Positions 1-8,801 of a stretch of 64,000 nucleotides of DNA are shown here, piece by piece; the stretch's first letter is position 1; each line of letters starts with the position of its first letter. A program made the translations under genes and the position numbers. The stretch comes from Phyllobacterium sp. 628 (GTDB lineage Bacteria; Pseudomonadota; Alphaproteobacteria; Rhizobiales; Rhizobiaceae), in contig NZ_CP050301.1 in the NCBI RefSeq assembly GCF_014189505.1, positions 1,619,501 to 1,683,500 of the forward strand, written 5' to 3'. The notes beneath the pieces are model-generated. The model worked only from the letters and a program-made list of their open reading frames with translations, made no database searches and was not told the origin of the DNA.

Positions 1-2
1 TA

Positions 3-593
3 AACAGTCCCGCTGGTCGCGAACACTGCTTCGCCGTTAGAAGCGACAGTGCAGGCCAATCAAATATCAACGCGAAGAAACTGGCGGCATTTCAGTTGCG
101 GTGTCCCGGTCTTGAGGAACAGCAAGCCATCGTGGATTTGGTGCGATCTGGCATGCGACGGCTTGCGACCGGCGAGGCCGCTGTGGCGCAGGCCTTTCAG
201 ATGCTAGAGCGACTGAATGGTCGCATGCTGGACGAGGCCCTGACGGGTCGGCTTAGCACCAATCACAGCAGCGACGAGCCAGCGAGCATGCAACTCGATC
301 GACTAATCGCCATGAAGCAAAAACCCAAAATCCGCGCACTAACACGGCGGATCGGAGCGAAGACTATGAAGCGCACGGTATTGGAGATCTTGCAGGAAGC
401 CAAAGCGCCGGTCTCAGCCCAGCAAGTTGCGGAGCTCTATGGCATAAAAGAAGGGGCGGCGCCTGAGGAGGTGGAGCCGTTCTATGCCGAGCTTCGGGCG
501 CTTGACCAGGATGGACGGCTGGTAGCGGAGCCCTTCAAAGATGCTGACGGCGCGAAACTCGGTGACCGCCTCCAACTGAAAGCTGCCGGCTGA
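3..593 (+). CDS. hsdS: Type I restriction-modification specificity subunit HsdS, C-terminal part (cut by window edge)
   Basis: The frame is open from the left edge to a TGA at 591-593, so only the C-terminal ~196 residues are present. The stretch with CPGLEEQQAIVDLV followed by LNGRMLDEALTGRL is the typical end of an HsdS target-recognition unit: conserved LEEQ turn, long spacer helix, then DEAL-TG-L. In the family, HsdS dictates the DNA sequence recognised by the HsdM/HsdR complex; those genes would lie upstream, outside the window. About 110 extra residues follow the canonical end. They contain TVLEILQEAKAPVSAQQVAE and then EVEPFYAELRALDQDGRL, which read like a winged-helix DNA-binding domain. 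The next gene starts one base after this stop, so the two are probably translationally coupled. HsdS identity is fairly sure; the extension's role is inferred. Confidence 0.8.
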   Translation, partial: NSPAGREHCFAVRSDSAGQSNINAKKLAAFQLRCPGLEEQQAIVDLVRSGMRRLATGEAAVAQAFQMLERLNGRMLDEALTGRLSTNHSSDEPASMQLDRLIAMKQKPKIRALTRRIGAKTMKRTVLEILQEAKAPVSAQQVAELYGIKEGAAPEEVEPFYAELRALDQDGRLVAEPFKDADGAKLGDRLQLKAAG

Positions 594-594
594 G

Positions 595-2268
595 ATGCGT
601 GTAGATAAGCTCACGATTGGATCCCCGAAGGATAGCCCCACCCACAGGTTCAAAAACCTGAAGGACGTCACTATCGACTTTGATCAGGATGACTGGGTGA
701 CGATCGTTATCGGTTGGAATGGCACCGGGAAGTCGAACGTACTTGAAGCTCTCGCAGTGATATTCCGGGAGTTAATCGATACCAGGCGTTCTCCAAAGAT
801 CGAGTTTGCGTTTGTTCTCAAGTATCGGATCGGCAGTGGTGACCTCCATCGATCAGTTACCATATCACATGATCCCGACGAAAAAGAACCATTCAACATT
901 GTCGTAACCTTCGCCTCTCTTACAGAAGATGCGCCGGCACTGCCTCCGAAGCGCATGAGGATTGGAACCTTCCTCAAAGACGACTCAAACCTACCACGCT
1001 ATGTCTTTAGCTACTACTCAGGCGAGAGCCCTCGGATGGGTGAGGTCTTCGCTCCCTATCTTCAATGGTACGATGAGCAGTTGCGGAAAGGTCGAGATCC
1101 CGGGCTCAAGAGACTGTTTTACGCTCTTCCCGTCCATAGCCAATTCGTCCTTCTTGCTTTTCTTATTGGAGGATCGTCCGCGGCCGAAAGCCTACTACGC
1201 GATCATCTGGGTATCGATCCGGAGCACGGCTTCGAGTCGGTTCTCTTCGTGTTGCGGCAGCCGCCCTGGCCTCCTCACCGAGACGGGGATGCGCGGTTTT
1301 GGGGCGCCCGCGGGGTTGTAAGCAGCTTCCTCGATAGGCTTCAGGAGGTAGCGCTCGCGCCGATCAATGTGCAGCGGCGCGTGAACACGTCACTTTGGAA
1401 CAAGACTCGGCTGGAGTTCAAATATTTATACATCAAGGATATCGCGGCACTGCGCCAGCTGGTGGGTGATCAGCCCCCGGGGCACTTTTTCCGCGACCTT
1501 GAGAGTACCTACGTCTCTCAGTTGGTCGAGGAAGTGCGGATAAAAATTAAGGTCGACAGCGGGGATGGGACCGTGACCTTTCGTGAGCTGAGCGAAGGCG
1601 AGCAGCAGCTTCTCACGGTGCTCGGCCTGCTTCGCTTCACCGCGGAGGAAGAAAGTCTAATCTTACTCGATGAACCCGACACCCACCTTAATCCTAAATG
1701 GAGTGTGAAATACCTAGAGTTTCTTCGACAATTCATCGGCAATACAGCCAGCGAGCAAGAAACAAGCCATGTGATCATGACGACACATAATCCAATCGCG
1801 ATTGCTGAATTGTCTCTGCAACAAGTTCAAATTCTTCAGACAAAGATCGAGTCCGGGCGGCGCAAGGTGATGGTTTCGTTCCCAGACGAACATCCGCGAG
1901 GGATGGGATACGCTTCAATTGTGACGAGCAGTATGTTCGGAATAGCGTCACAACTCGATGAAACGACACAGCTCGATCTTGAGCGTCAACGCCACCTAGC
2001 GTCTCGTGAGAAATTAACTGCGGACGAGGCGACGGAGCTGGATGCCGTCAATGCGCGGCTGGACCAATTGGGATTCCGTTTTTTCTTTCCGGATGATGAA
2101 TACTCTCGCTATCTCAGAATCCGGAATCAAGAACTGGAGCGGATTTTCAAGACAAAGAATGTGGAAGTGCTGGCGCGTAGAGTTGTCGATATGACTTTGG
2201 AAGAGCGAGAGGATCTTGCTCGTCGCCTCATATCCACGCTTGAGGAAGATCAGGAAGATAAAGCGTGA
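595..2268 (+). CDS. ptuA: PtuA-like AAA/ABC-type ATPase of a Septu-like defence module
   Basis: The 557-residue protein has an SMC/RecF-like ABC ATPase layout. Walker A is GWNGTGKSN at residues ~40-48, the signature is LSEGEQQLL at ~332, Walker B is LILLDEPDTHLNP with the DE pair at ~359-360, and a switch His lies in MTTHNP at ~398. A charged C-terminal region follows with an insertion between the ATPase and its end. The order ATPase then overlapping HNH protein matches PtuA-PtuB (Septu), which also acts as the effector pair of some retrons; no reverse transcriptase is visible here. The ATG at 595 sits one base after the hsdS stop and has no clear ribosome-binding site, which suggests coupling. 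In the family the ATPase senses or regulates while PtuB cuts. An OLD-like or other AAA-HNH pair is the main alternative name. Confidence 0.72.
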   Translation: MRVDKLTIGSPKDSPTHRFKNLKDVTIDFDQDDWVTIVIGWNGTGKSNVLEALAVIFRELIDTRRSPKIEFAFVLKYRIGSGDLHRSVTISHDPDEKEPFNIVVTFASLTEDAPALPPKRMRIGTFLKDDSNLPRYVFSYYSGESPRMGEVFAPYLQWYDEQLRKGRDPGLKRLFYALPVHSQFVLLAFLIGGSSAAESLLRDHLGIDPEHGFESVLFVLRQPPWPPHRDGDARFWGARGVVSSFLDRLQEVALAPINVQRRVNTSLWNKTRLEFKYLYIKDIAALRQLVGDQPPGHFFRDLESTYVSQLVEEVRIKIKVDSGDGTVTFRELSEGEQQLLTVLGLLRFTAEEESLILLDEPDTHLNPKWSVKYLEFLRQFIGNTASEQETSHVIMTTHNPIAIAELSLQQVQILQTKIESGRRKVMVSFPDEHPRGMGYASIVTSSMFGIASQLDETTQLDLERQRHLASREKLTADEATELDAVNARLDQLGFRFFFPDDEYSRYLRIRNQELERIFKTKNVEVLARRVVDMTLEEREDLARRLISTLEEDQEDKA

Positions 2269-3122
2269 GATATGTTGACATCGGTGATCTCCGTTTAGAG
2301 GATGGTTGGCCCGCGCTTGCGGAAGCGGCCTGTCGAGACGTCGTGGAGAACGGCGCTAGTATCGCCGACCATGACAATATATGGCGCGACGCTAAGAAGC
2401 GCCTCGGTGCATTGCTTCACGACAAATGTTGGTTTTGCGAGACACCTGTCGATCGATCAGACAATGCGGTCGATCACTTCCGTCCCAAAGGTAGGGTAGC
2501 AGACGCTCTGCTTGAGCACAGCGGATACCGGTGGCTGAGCTTTGAATCTCGTAATTTCCGTTTTGCATGTACTTTCTGCAATAGTCGGCGGGTAGATGTC
2601 GACAATGGGACTGCTGGTGGCAAAGCGGATCGGTTTCCCCTCGTCGACGAGGGGGCCCGGGTGTACGCCGTTGATCCAGGGCTAATTGACTACGACGATT
2701 TGATTGCCACAGTAGAGGCTGAAAATCCAGCAATCCTCGATCCATGTGATCCTGATGACTGGCTTCTGCTCGGGTGTAAGCGCGAGAACGGGAAGCCGTG
2801 CGCTACCACCGCCGACCCTTCCGCCATCCGCCGCGTTGAGCAGTCAATCGAGGTGTATCATCTCGACTATGAGCCGACGTGCAAACGGCGTCACACGACC
2901 GCGGGCCAGCTTCTTGAAAAAGTGCGCGAGGCAAAAAAGGCATTCCTTGAAATTGATGAGACCGATCTAAAAACAACGCGGCGCTTTAAGCAGCTTTCGG
3001 TCGAGATACATCGCATGATCAGGGTGAAGGCTCCTTTCAGCGGCGAGATGCACTTCCTGCTTCAGGGGCAGCGTTCGCCAGATCACCCTTGGATCGAGAA
3101 CGTACTTAGCGCTGGGGGTTAA
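2265..3122 (+). CDS. ptuB: PtuB-like HNH endonuclease
   Basis: The 285-residue protein has an HNH/zinc-finger nuclease core near its N terminus: KCWFCE (Cys ~55 and ~58), then VDHFRPKG with the Asp-His pair at ~70-71, then ACTFCNSRR (Cys ~102 and ~105, Asn ~106). This arrangement of two CxxC knuckles flanking a DH motif is that of PtuB/TIGR02646-type HNH proteins. The GTG start at 2265 overlaps the ATPase stop in the four bases GTGA, so the two proteins are probably made in fixed ratio and work as a complex. The C-terminal half is helical and charged, without a motif I recognise. Predicted job: nucleic-acid cleavage triggered through the ATPase during phage infection. Substrate cannot be read from sequence. 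Confidence 0.72.
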   Translation: MRYVDIGDLRLEDGWPALAEAACRDVVENGASIADHDNIWRDAKKRLGALLHDKCWFCETPVDRSDNAVDHFRPKGRVADALLEHSGYRWLSFESRNFRFACTFCNSRRVDVDNGTAGGKADRFPLVDEGARVYAVDPGLIDYDDLIATVEAENPAILDPCDPDDWLLLGCKRENGKPCATTADPSAIRRVEQSIEVYHLDYEPTCKRRHTTAGQLLEKVREAKKAFLEIDETDLKTTRRFKQLSVEIHRMIRVKAPFSGEMHFLLQGQRSPDHPWIENVLSAGG

Positions 3123-3167
3123 GATCAGTTCTGTCTGAGTTCAGCGATCACTTGAGGGGGGTATAGA

Positions 3168-6100
3168 GTGTTTCATCTGACTATGCGGGTTGCTTGGCAC
3201 GAGTCCAAATGGAATGGCCGCGTGTGTCCGATGCCTTCGTCCAATTCGTTTTGTGTGGCGCTAGATCGAATTCGAGAAGAGAAAGATGACGATGCGTTAG
3301 ATGCCATAGCCGGCATGGCCTGGGATGAGCTTGCGCCTGAGCAGCTTCCGCCCTGTCAAGCCGAATCAGGCGCGTTCATGAACGAGCGGCCGTGGCTTCG
3401 CCGATTCGAACACCCTTATTCAACGATCAAGAAAGCGGCCGAGACGCACGGCGCACTGAAACCTACCATCGTCAGGGTCCCCGAATACGCGGCATTCGCC
3501 GTGCCATTTGGATGGATGCTCAGAAGTGAGCAGCCGGCAATCGATGCGAGACTGCCGACCCCCCTGCCACCTGACGAAAAGTCGCCATTCGCGAGCCCTT
3601 GGGTCTTCGGTCGGGCCAGGCAGACAGCCATTGTTGATCTCGTATTCGGACGCCTAATGCCAGAGCGTTCGCTTGTGTTCTTCTATTGTAAGGAGGGGCA
3701 GCCGCTCGGGGACACGATCTCACGGCTTATAGTTGGCGTCGGACGAATAGAAACGGTTCCCCCCGTTAAGCAGTATGACGTACCAAGCGGGAAGCCCACT
3801 TATCCCATGTGGGATCGTCTGCTTCGCCATTCGATCCGGCCCGATGGCTCCGATGGCTTCCTGCTACCCTACCATGAATATCTAGAGTCGACCGGCGATG
3901 CAGAAGAAGATGCGCGCCGTGCAGATCTCCTGAACGAGATTGCGGTGTCTGCAGATCCCGCTCATACGCGTATGTTCTCATTCGCGGCGGAGCTCGCTCC
4001 TACCGATGTCGCTCTGTCGACCCTGATCCGGTGCTTGGATGCGGTCCGGAAAATTCGCAAGCATGGGATCGCAAAGGGGCCCTGGGAGCGACGGGAAGAA
4101 TGGTTAAATACTCAGATCGGCCTCGCCTGGACTGATCGCGGCGCGTTTCCCGGGCTTGGGTCCGCTCTCGAAGCCCTTGGGATGCGACTTGGCACAGCGC
4201 TGAGTCTCGAACTCTTGGCGACCGGTGCTATCGCTAGCGACGCCGATCCATGGCCTCTGGCCGACGCCCTTCTTCGCGGGATCGAGGCGCCACCTCAGGA
4301 AGCCTACGTGGCAGACCTCGAAGCCGTTCAGGCCACTTGGATCAATCTCGGCGAGGAGCGGAGAGCGCTTCTCAAACTGTTATCACGCTTCTCACTTACA
4401 CCAGCTCAGGCATTGCGATGGTTTGATCCCGCCAAGCGCCGACCGGCGGTGACGAGCGCAGTAACCGACGAGGGAATCCTCGCAAATCCCTATCGGATTA
4501 GCGAACTCGACCTCGGAGATGCCAAGGATGCCCCGGTTTCAGTGGGCACGATCGATAGGGGCGTGCTGCCCGACGCGACGATCGCCGCGAAGCATCCGCT
4601 ACCTGAGCCGTCACGCATAGCGTCGGCCAATGACCCGAGGCGCTTCCGTGCTGCGATCGTCGCCGTCCTGAGGCGTGCTGCGGACAGCGGCGACGCTCTC
4701 CTAAGCGCTACCGAGGCCTTGGATAGGGTTGCGACCATTGAACTCGCGCATCCTTGTCTGATCGGCACGGACTGGCCGGCAGCCAACGCGGTAGGTTTGG
4801 CTGGTGTAGTCGAAATCGTTGAGGTGTCTGGTGGAGAGGCCAACCGAACACCCATTAGCGCGCTCCAACTATCCGACCTAAAGTCTCGCGAAGACCGGCT
4901 CCGGTCCCTGCTGAGTAAGCGGGCAGCGCGCGCTGCACCGACGATTCTCGCGGACTGGAAGGCCTTACTCGTCAAGGCGATCACGAATGCAGGCGGAACT
5001 TATGACCCCGCGAACAAGCGCCACTCTCTCGCAATCGATGAACAAGCGGCGGCGCTCGGCCGTATTACCGGACGGCGGCTTACGGCCCTGGTTGGGCGTG
5101 CAGGCACCGGAAAAACATCCGTCATGGGAGCTCTTCTGCTGAACGACGAGCTAGCGCGAGGCGGAATTCTGCTTCTGGCGCCCACTGGGAAGGCCCGGGT
5201 AAGACTTGGCAAGGCTGCGAAAGGCGAGGCCAAAACGGTCGCGCAGTTTCTCAACGAGTTAGGTCGATACGACGGTGCGCGTCAACGTCCTCGTTTCACG
5301 GGTGACGAGAAGTATCGCAAGGAGCGAACAGTTGTCATTGACGAATGCTCCATGCTTACCATGGACGATCTGGTTGCTGTGTTGGAGGCCCTCGATCTCG
5401 CACATGTCCAGCGCGTCGTTCTTGTTGGCGATCCTAACCAGCTGCCGCCGATCGGCGTAGGCCGCCCCTTCGCCGATCTTGCTTCCTTCCTCGAAACCAC
5501 ATCTGTCAAGGATGAAGCAGGGTTCCCACTGAGCGACGCACTTGCCCGGTTGACGGTCGAGGTTCGCGCCGTCGCCGGCGCAGACGACCCCTCCGATACG
5601 CTTCGGCTCGCATCCTGGTTCACGCGCGAACCACAACCCGTCGATGCGGATCGGGTTCTCAGCGACCTAGAACTTGGTCGGCCGTTCAACGATCTGGATT
5701 TGCTCTTCTGGCAGACTCCGGACGATTTACGCAAGCGACTGGGAGAAGCGTTCCAGTTACACCTCGGTCTTTCCACTCCGCTGGACGTGGCCGGTTTCAA
5801 TTCTTCGCTCGGACTGGACGATCGTGGCTGGGTTCCGTTCGATGCGCCTGATGGATCAGAGCGTTGGCAGATTCTGTCACCCGTGAGGCTACATCCTCAC
5901 GGTGTTCACGACCTAAAGAGGTGGACGCAGCGGCGCTTTCGGGCGCGGGAGCTTCAGGCGGCCGCCGACCCTTGGGTGGTCAGTCTGGGCGATGAGAGCG
6001 TCGTTATCAGGGACAAGGTGATACAAGTCTCGAACCAGTGGCGCGATGCTTACGACGGTTCTGAATCGGACAAACATTATGTGGCGAATGGCGAAGTCGG

Positions 6101-6857
6101 GCTTGTGGCCGGCGGCAAATCACCTTGGCTAAATGTCCTGTTCGCAGGCAGGCCGAACTTGACATTCGGTTATAGCGGTCGCGATTTTCCAGGGGGGTCG
6201 GGTCCGCTCGAACTTGCCTACGCGATTACGGTTCACAAGTCGCAAGGAAGTGAGTTTCAAAAGGTTTTTGTAGTTCTGCCGAAGAATTGCCGCCCTCTGT
6301 CGCGGGAGCTTCTTTATACCGCGCTCACACGGTCACGGCGCCAGCTTGTGCTTCTGATCGAGGGAGATAATGCATCGATCCTATTCGACTACACTCGACC
6401 GGAACGGTCGGAAACGGCTCGTCGTAATACCAACCTCTTTCAAGGTGTGCTTCGTCGGGTCGAGGCTGAAGTGCCCTACGCTGAGAACCTCATCCATCGC
6501 ACCGAGAAGGGCCATCTCGTTCGCAGCAAATCTGAACTCGTCATCGCGAATATGCTGTTCCAATCGAGCATCGACTATGACTACGAGCGTGTACTTGAAG
6601 GGGAGGCGGAGGCTGGGCGGCTACGACCGGATTTCTCGTTCGTCACGCCTGATGGCGATCTCATTGTTTGGGAACATCTAGGGATGTTACATCGTGAGGA
6701 CTACCGGAGGGGTTGGGAGTGGAAACTACGGTGGTACGAGGCTAACGGTTTTGCGCTTGGCCGAAACCTTTTTACCTCCGTCGATGATGAGCGCGGGGGG
6801 CTAGACTCATCTACATTGAGGGCTACGATTGCGCTGGTGCAGGCGGCATTGGATTAA
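3168..6857 (+). CDS. RecD-like SF1 helicase fused to a C-terminal PD-(D/E)XK-like nuclease domain
   Basis: The 1229-residue protein has three parts. Residues ~1-600 are not recognised; the N terminus carries WHESKWNGRVCPMPSSNSFC, a compact motif with Trp, Cys and Asn. Residues ~630-1060 form an SF1B helicase of the RecD class: Walker A GRAGTGKTS (~643-651), VVIDECSML (DE ~725-726), GDPNQLPPIG (~754-763), HKSQGSEF (~1023) and LYTALTRSRR. Residues ~1110-1229 look like a nuclease: SKSE (E ~1123), LRPDF (D ~1155), WEHLG (E ~1169) and a Trp-rich segment with Lys ~1186, resembling the nuclease tails of some UvrD-type helicases. The GTG at 3168 follows a purine-rich site (GAGGGGGG), 45 bases after the HNH gene. 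A second possible start is the ATG at 3183. A defence role is inferred from context. Confidence 0.7.
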   Translation: MFHLTMRVAWHESKWNGRVCPMPSSNSFCVALDRIREEKDDDALDAIAGMAWDELAPEQLPPCQAESGAFMNERPWLRRFEHPYSTIKKAAETHGALKPTIVRVPEYAAFAVPFGWMLRSEQPAIDARLPTPLPPDEKSPFASPWVFGRARQTAIVDLVFGRLMPERSLVFFYCKEGQPLGDTISRLIVGVGRIETVPPVKQYDVPSGKPTYPMWDRLLRHSIRPDGSDGFLLPYHEYLESTGDAEEDARRADLLNEIAVSADPAHTRMFSFAAELAPTDVALSTLIRCLDAVRKIRKHGIAKGPWERREEWLNTQIGLAWTDRGAFPGLGSALEALGMRLGTALSLELLATGAIASDADPWPLADALLRGIEAPPQEAYVADLEAVQATWINLGEERRALLKLLSRFSLTPAQALRWFDPAKRRPAVTSAVTDEGILANPYRISELDLGDAKDAPVSVGTIDRGVLPDATIAAKHPLPEPSRIASANDPRRFRAAIVAVLRRAADSGDALLSATEALDRVATIELAHPCLIGTDWPAANAVGLAGVVEIVEVSGGEANRTPISALQLSDLKSREDRLRSLLSKRAARAAPTILADWKALLVKAITNAGGTYDPANKRHSLAIDEQAAALGRITGRRLTALVGRAGTGKTSVMGALLLNDELARGGILLLAPTGKARVRLGKAAKGEAKTVAQFLNELGRYDGARQRPRFTGDEKYRKERTVVIDECSMLTMDDLVAVLEALDLAHVQRVVLVGDPNQLPPIGVGRPFADLASFLETTSVKDEAGFPLSDALARLTVEVRAVAGADDPSDTLRLASWFTREPQPVDADRVLSDLELGRPFNDLDLLFWQTPDDLRKRLGEAFQLHLGLSTPLDVAGFNSSLGLDDRGWVPFDAPDGSERWQILSPVRLHPHGVHDLKRWTQRRFRARELQAAADPWVVSLGDESVVIRDKVIQVSNQWRDAYDGSESDKHYVANGEVGLVAGGKSPWLNVLFAGRPNLTFGYSGRDFPGGSGPLELAYAITVHKSQGSEFQKVFVVLPKNCRPLSRELLYTALTRSRRQLVLLIEGDNASILFDYTRPERSETARRNTNLFQGVLRRVEAEVPYAENLIHRTEKGHLVRSKSELVIANMLFQSSIDYDYERVLEGEAEAGRLRPDFSFVTPDGDLIVWEHLGMLHREDYRRGWEWKLRWYEANGFALGRNLFTSVDDERGGLDSSTLRATIALVQAALD

Positions 6858-7329
6858 ACCTCAGTCAGCAATCTTGGGCATCTCGAGCCCGCTGGTGCAA
6901 TTGGGGATATTGCTTCTGACGGCCCTTTTAGAGATAATGTAGACGCGGCGAGCGGCGCTTTAGAATGCAGGAATTCGCCGATTGACCGCGATAGTTGGTG
7001 AAACGCCGAAAATATTTTTTTGGCAATTTTCCCTTTAAAATCAAAAGCGTAGTTTTTTGACGGTCCCCGTGTCGGAATTTTGTCGCTGGCAGAATAAATT
7101 TAGCAGTGATTTCAATTGGTTATATGCAGTTTGAACAATCGAGTGGGAGTGAATGGGAATAGCGTGGAATAGTGTCGGAGCGTAGCACTCGATAGATTCC
7201 AGGCGACCGCAGATTTGTCGGGCGTCTCCCATTTTCGCGACTTGTGGCTTTCAAATATCCGGTCGCGCGCTGCTCGAAGCAGTTAACGCGCGACCAGTTC
7301 TTGGCATCGATCACGAGGTCGCAGATTGA
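6858..7329. other. 472-bp intergenic region at the right end of the defence island
   Basis: No convincing gene, tRNA, integrase or insertion-sequence end is seen between the helicase stop and the next gene. The middle (about 7010-7110) is visibly AT-rich, with T and A runs, unlike the neighbours on either side. This is a plausible boundary between transferred and resident DNA, but no direct repeat marking an attachment site could be identified within the window. Confidence 0.4.
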
Positions 7330-7932
7330 TTACTGTTCCTTCTTGAACAAATCCTGGAAGATCAGCTGGCCCCAAATGCGGCCACGTGCGTGCACCAGCG
7401 CGCCACCCTCGTTGAGCTTTCCTAGATTGACAGGTGCGAACCCGAGTTGTTTGGCCAAGGCCGCCACGGGAGCGATCGCGTCCTCGTCGTCGCTCGACAG
7501 AAAGACGACCCGGTGTCCGCCCTCGACGACCGGATCGATAGCCAATGTGGCCGCAACCAGGTGATTGAAACCTTTCACGAGCTTGGCGCCGGTGAAAGCC
7601 TTCGCGACGAAGGCGGAGGACGGGACGCCGTCCAGCTCTTCAAGGAGAACGCCAAACCCGTTCGTCGCGTCGATGATTGTCTTGCCTTCCCAGCTCGGCA
7701 GGGCCTTCGCAACCTCGCGATGCTCCCCGAACGGCACCGCCAGGATGATTGTGTCGGCCTCGAGTGCATCTTGCAGCGACTTGGCGATGACCGTGGGTCC
7801 AATCGCCCGGGCCTGCGGCGCCAAGGCCTCAGGCGGCTGGCGGCTTGCAACGGCCACCTTGATGTTTTTACGGGCGAAGGCGTGGGCGAGAGCTTGGCCT
7901 ATCGAACCGAATCCTACAATTGCATAGCTCAT
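7330..7932 (-). CDS. NADP-dependent F420-reductase-like oxidoreductase (COG2085 type)
   Basis: The 200-residue protein begins with a dinucleotide-binding fold: MSYAIVGFGSIGQALA, with the GxGxxG glycines at residues 7-12. It continues with the usual ADT-IILAVP and GK-IIDATN segments and the AFTGAKLVKGFNHL region typical of the NADPH:F420 reductase-like family. Members in bacteria lacking F420 bind NADP and reduce poorly defined substrates, so no substrate is named. It lies on the minus strand, 134 bases downstream of the SDR gene, and the two could share a transcript controlled by the divergent LysR gene. Length is normal for the family and no key residue is obviously missing. Confidence 0.8.
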   Translation of the reverse strand: MSYAIVGFGSIGQALAHAFARKNIKVAVASRQPPEALAPQARAIGPTVIAKSLQDALEADTIILAVPFGEHREVAKALPSWEGKTIIDATNGFGVLLEELDGVPSSAFVAKAFTGAKLVKGFNHLVAATLAIDPVVEGGHRVVFLSSDDEDAIAPVAALAKQLGFAPVNLGKLNEGGALVHARGRIWGQLIFQDLFKKEQ

Positions 7933-8066
7933 AATACTTCTCCGATTTGTGTTGATATTGCTTTGATTGCCCGGTCTTCAACGGCGCGGGGTTATCCGTT
8001 CTGCTGTGTGGTGATCTTCGCGCAGGCGTTCCGCCGGTCAGCCGCTTCCCTCGTTCGGGCGCGATT

Positions 8067-8801
8067 TCAGATGGCCGAGAAACCTCCGTCGACGGACAAC
8101 TCCAGCCCGTTCACGAAGCTCGAATCGTCTGAAGCAAGAAACAGCGCGGCCGTCGCAATTTCCTCAGGACGCCCCATCTTTCCTCGCGGTATCAGGGATT
8201 CGAACATCAGCTTCGCCTCCTCAGTAAGAATTTCGTCCTGCATCGGTGTGGCGATCGGCCCCGGGTGCAGCACGTTCACCCGGATATTCCTGCCCTTCAA
8301 CTCGTTGAGCCATCCACGTGCGAATGCGTGCAACGCCGCCTTGCTCGCCGCATACACGCTGTAACCAGGAAAACCTTTCACCGAAGCAACTGATCCGGTC
8401 ATGAAGATCGATCCGCCATCATTGAACAGCGGCAACGCCTTTTGCACCGTGAACAGTGTGCCACGCGTATTCAGGCCGAAGGTCGCATCGAAATGCTGCT
8501 CGGTGATCTCGCCCAGAAGGACGGCTTCGCCGATGCCGGCGCTCGCGTACAGGATGTCGATCCTGCCCTTTACCCGCTTGACTGTATCGAACAGGCGGTC
8601 GAGGTCATCGAGATTGGCCGCGTCGCCGCGCACACCAGTCACGTTCCGGCCGATCAGTTTGACGGCCTCGTCCAGCACCTCCTGTCTCCGGCCCGTGATG
8701 AAAACATAGGCGCCTTCTTCAACGAATCGCCTGGCGCTCGCCAGCGCCATGCCGCTCGATCCACCCGTGATGACGGCAACCTTACCTTCAAGCTTTCCCA
8801 T
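8067..8801 (-). CDS. Short-chain dehydrogenase/reductase (SDR)
   Basis: The 244-residue protein is a classical SDR: TGGSSGMALA cofactor-binding loop near residue 12 (variant of TGxxxGxG), an NAG-like stretch reading YASAGIGE, and the catalytic pattern Ser ... YAASK with Tyr and Lys four residues apart. It ends with the usual SVDGGF. The ATG at 8801 is chosen because GAAGGAGA lies just upstream; earlier in-frame starts lack a binding site. The second glycine of the first motif is replaced by Met-Ala, so cofactor binding may be slightly altered. The gene is divergent from a LysR regulator and upstream of the F420-reductase-like gene. Substrate is unknown. Confidence 0.88.
   Translation of the reverse strand: MGKLEGKVAVITGGSSGMALASARRFVEEGAYVFITGRRQEVLDEAVKLIGRNVTGVRGDAANLDDLDRLFDTVKRVKGRIDILYASAGIGEAVLLGEITEQHFDATFGLNTRGTLFTVQKALPLFNDGGSIFMTGSVASVKGFPGYSVYAASKAALHAFARGWLNELKGRNIRVNVLHPGPIATPMQDEILTEEAKLMFESLIPRGKMGRPEEIATAALFLASDDSSFVNGLELSVDGGFSAI

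Noticed and set aside
595..3122. Reading the ATPase-HNH pair as part of a retron
   Set aside because: No reverse transcriptase or msr/msd-like region is present nearby within the window, so a stand-alone Septu-like module is preferred.
7041..7314. Two overlapping minus-strand frames in the gap after the helicase gene
   Set aside because: No homology recognised, no start signals, AT-rich; no integrase or transposase motif is present.
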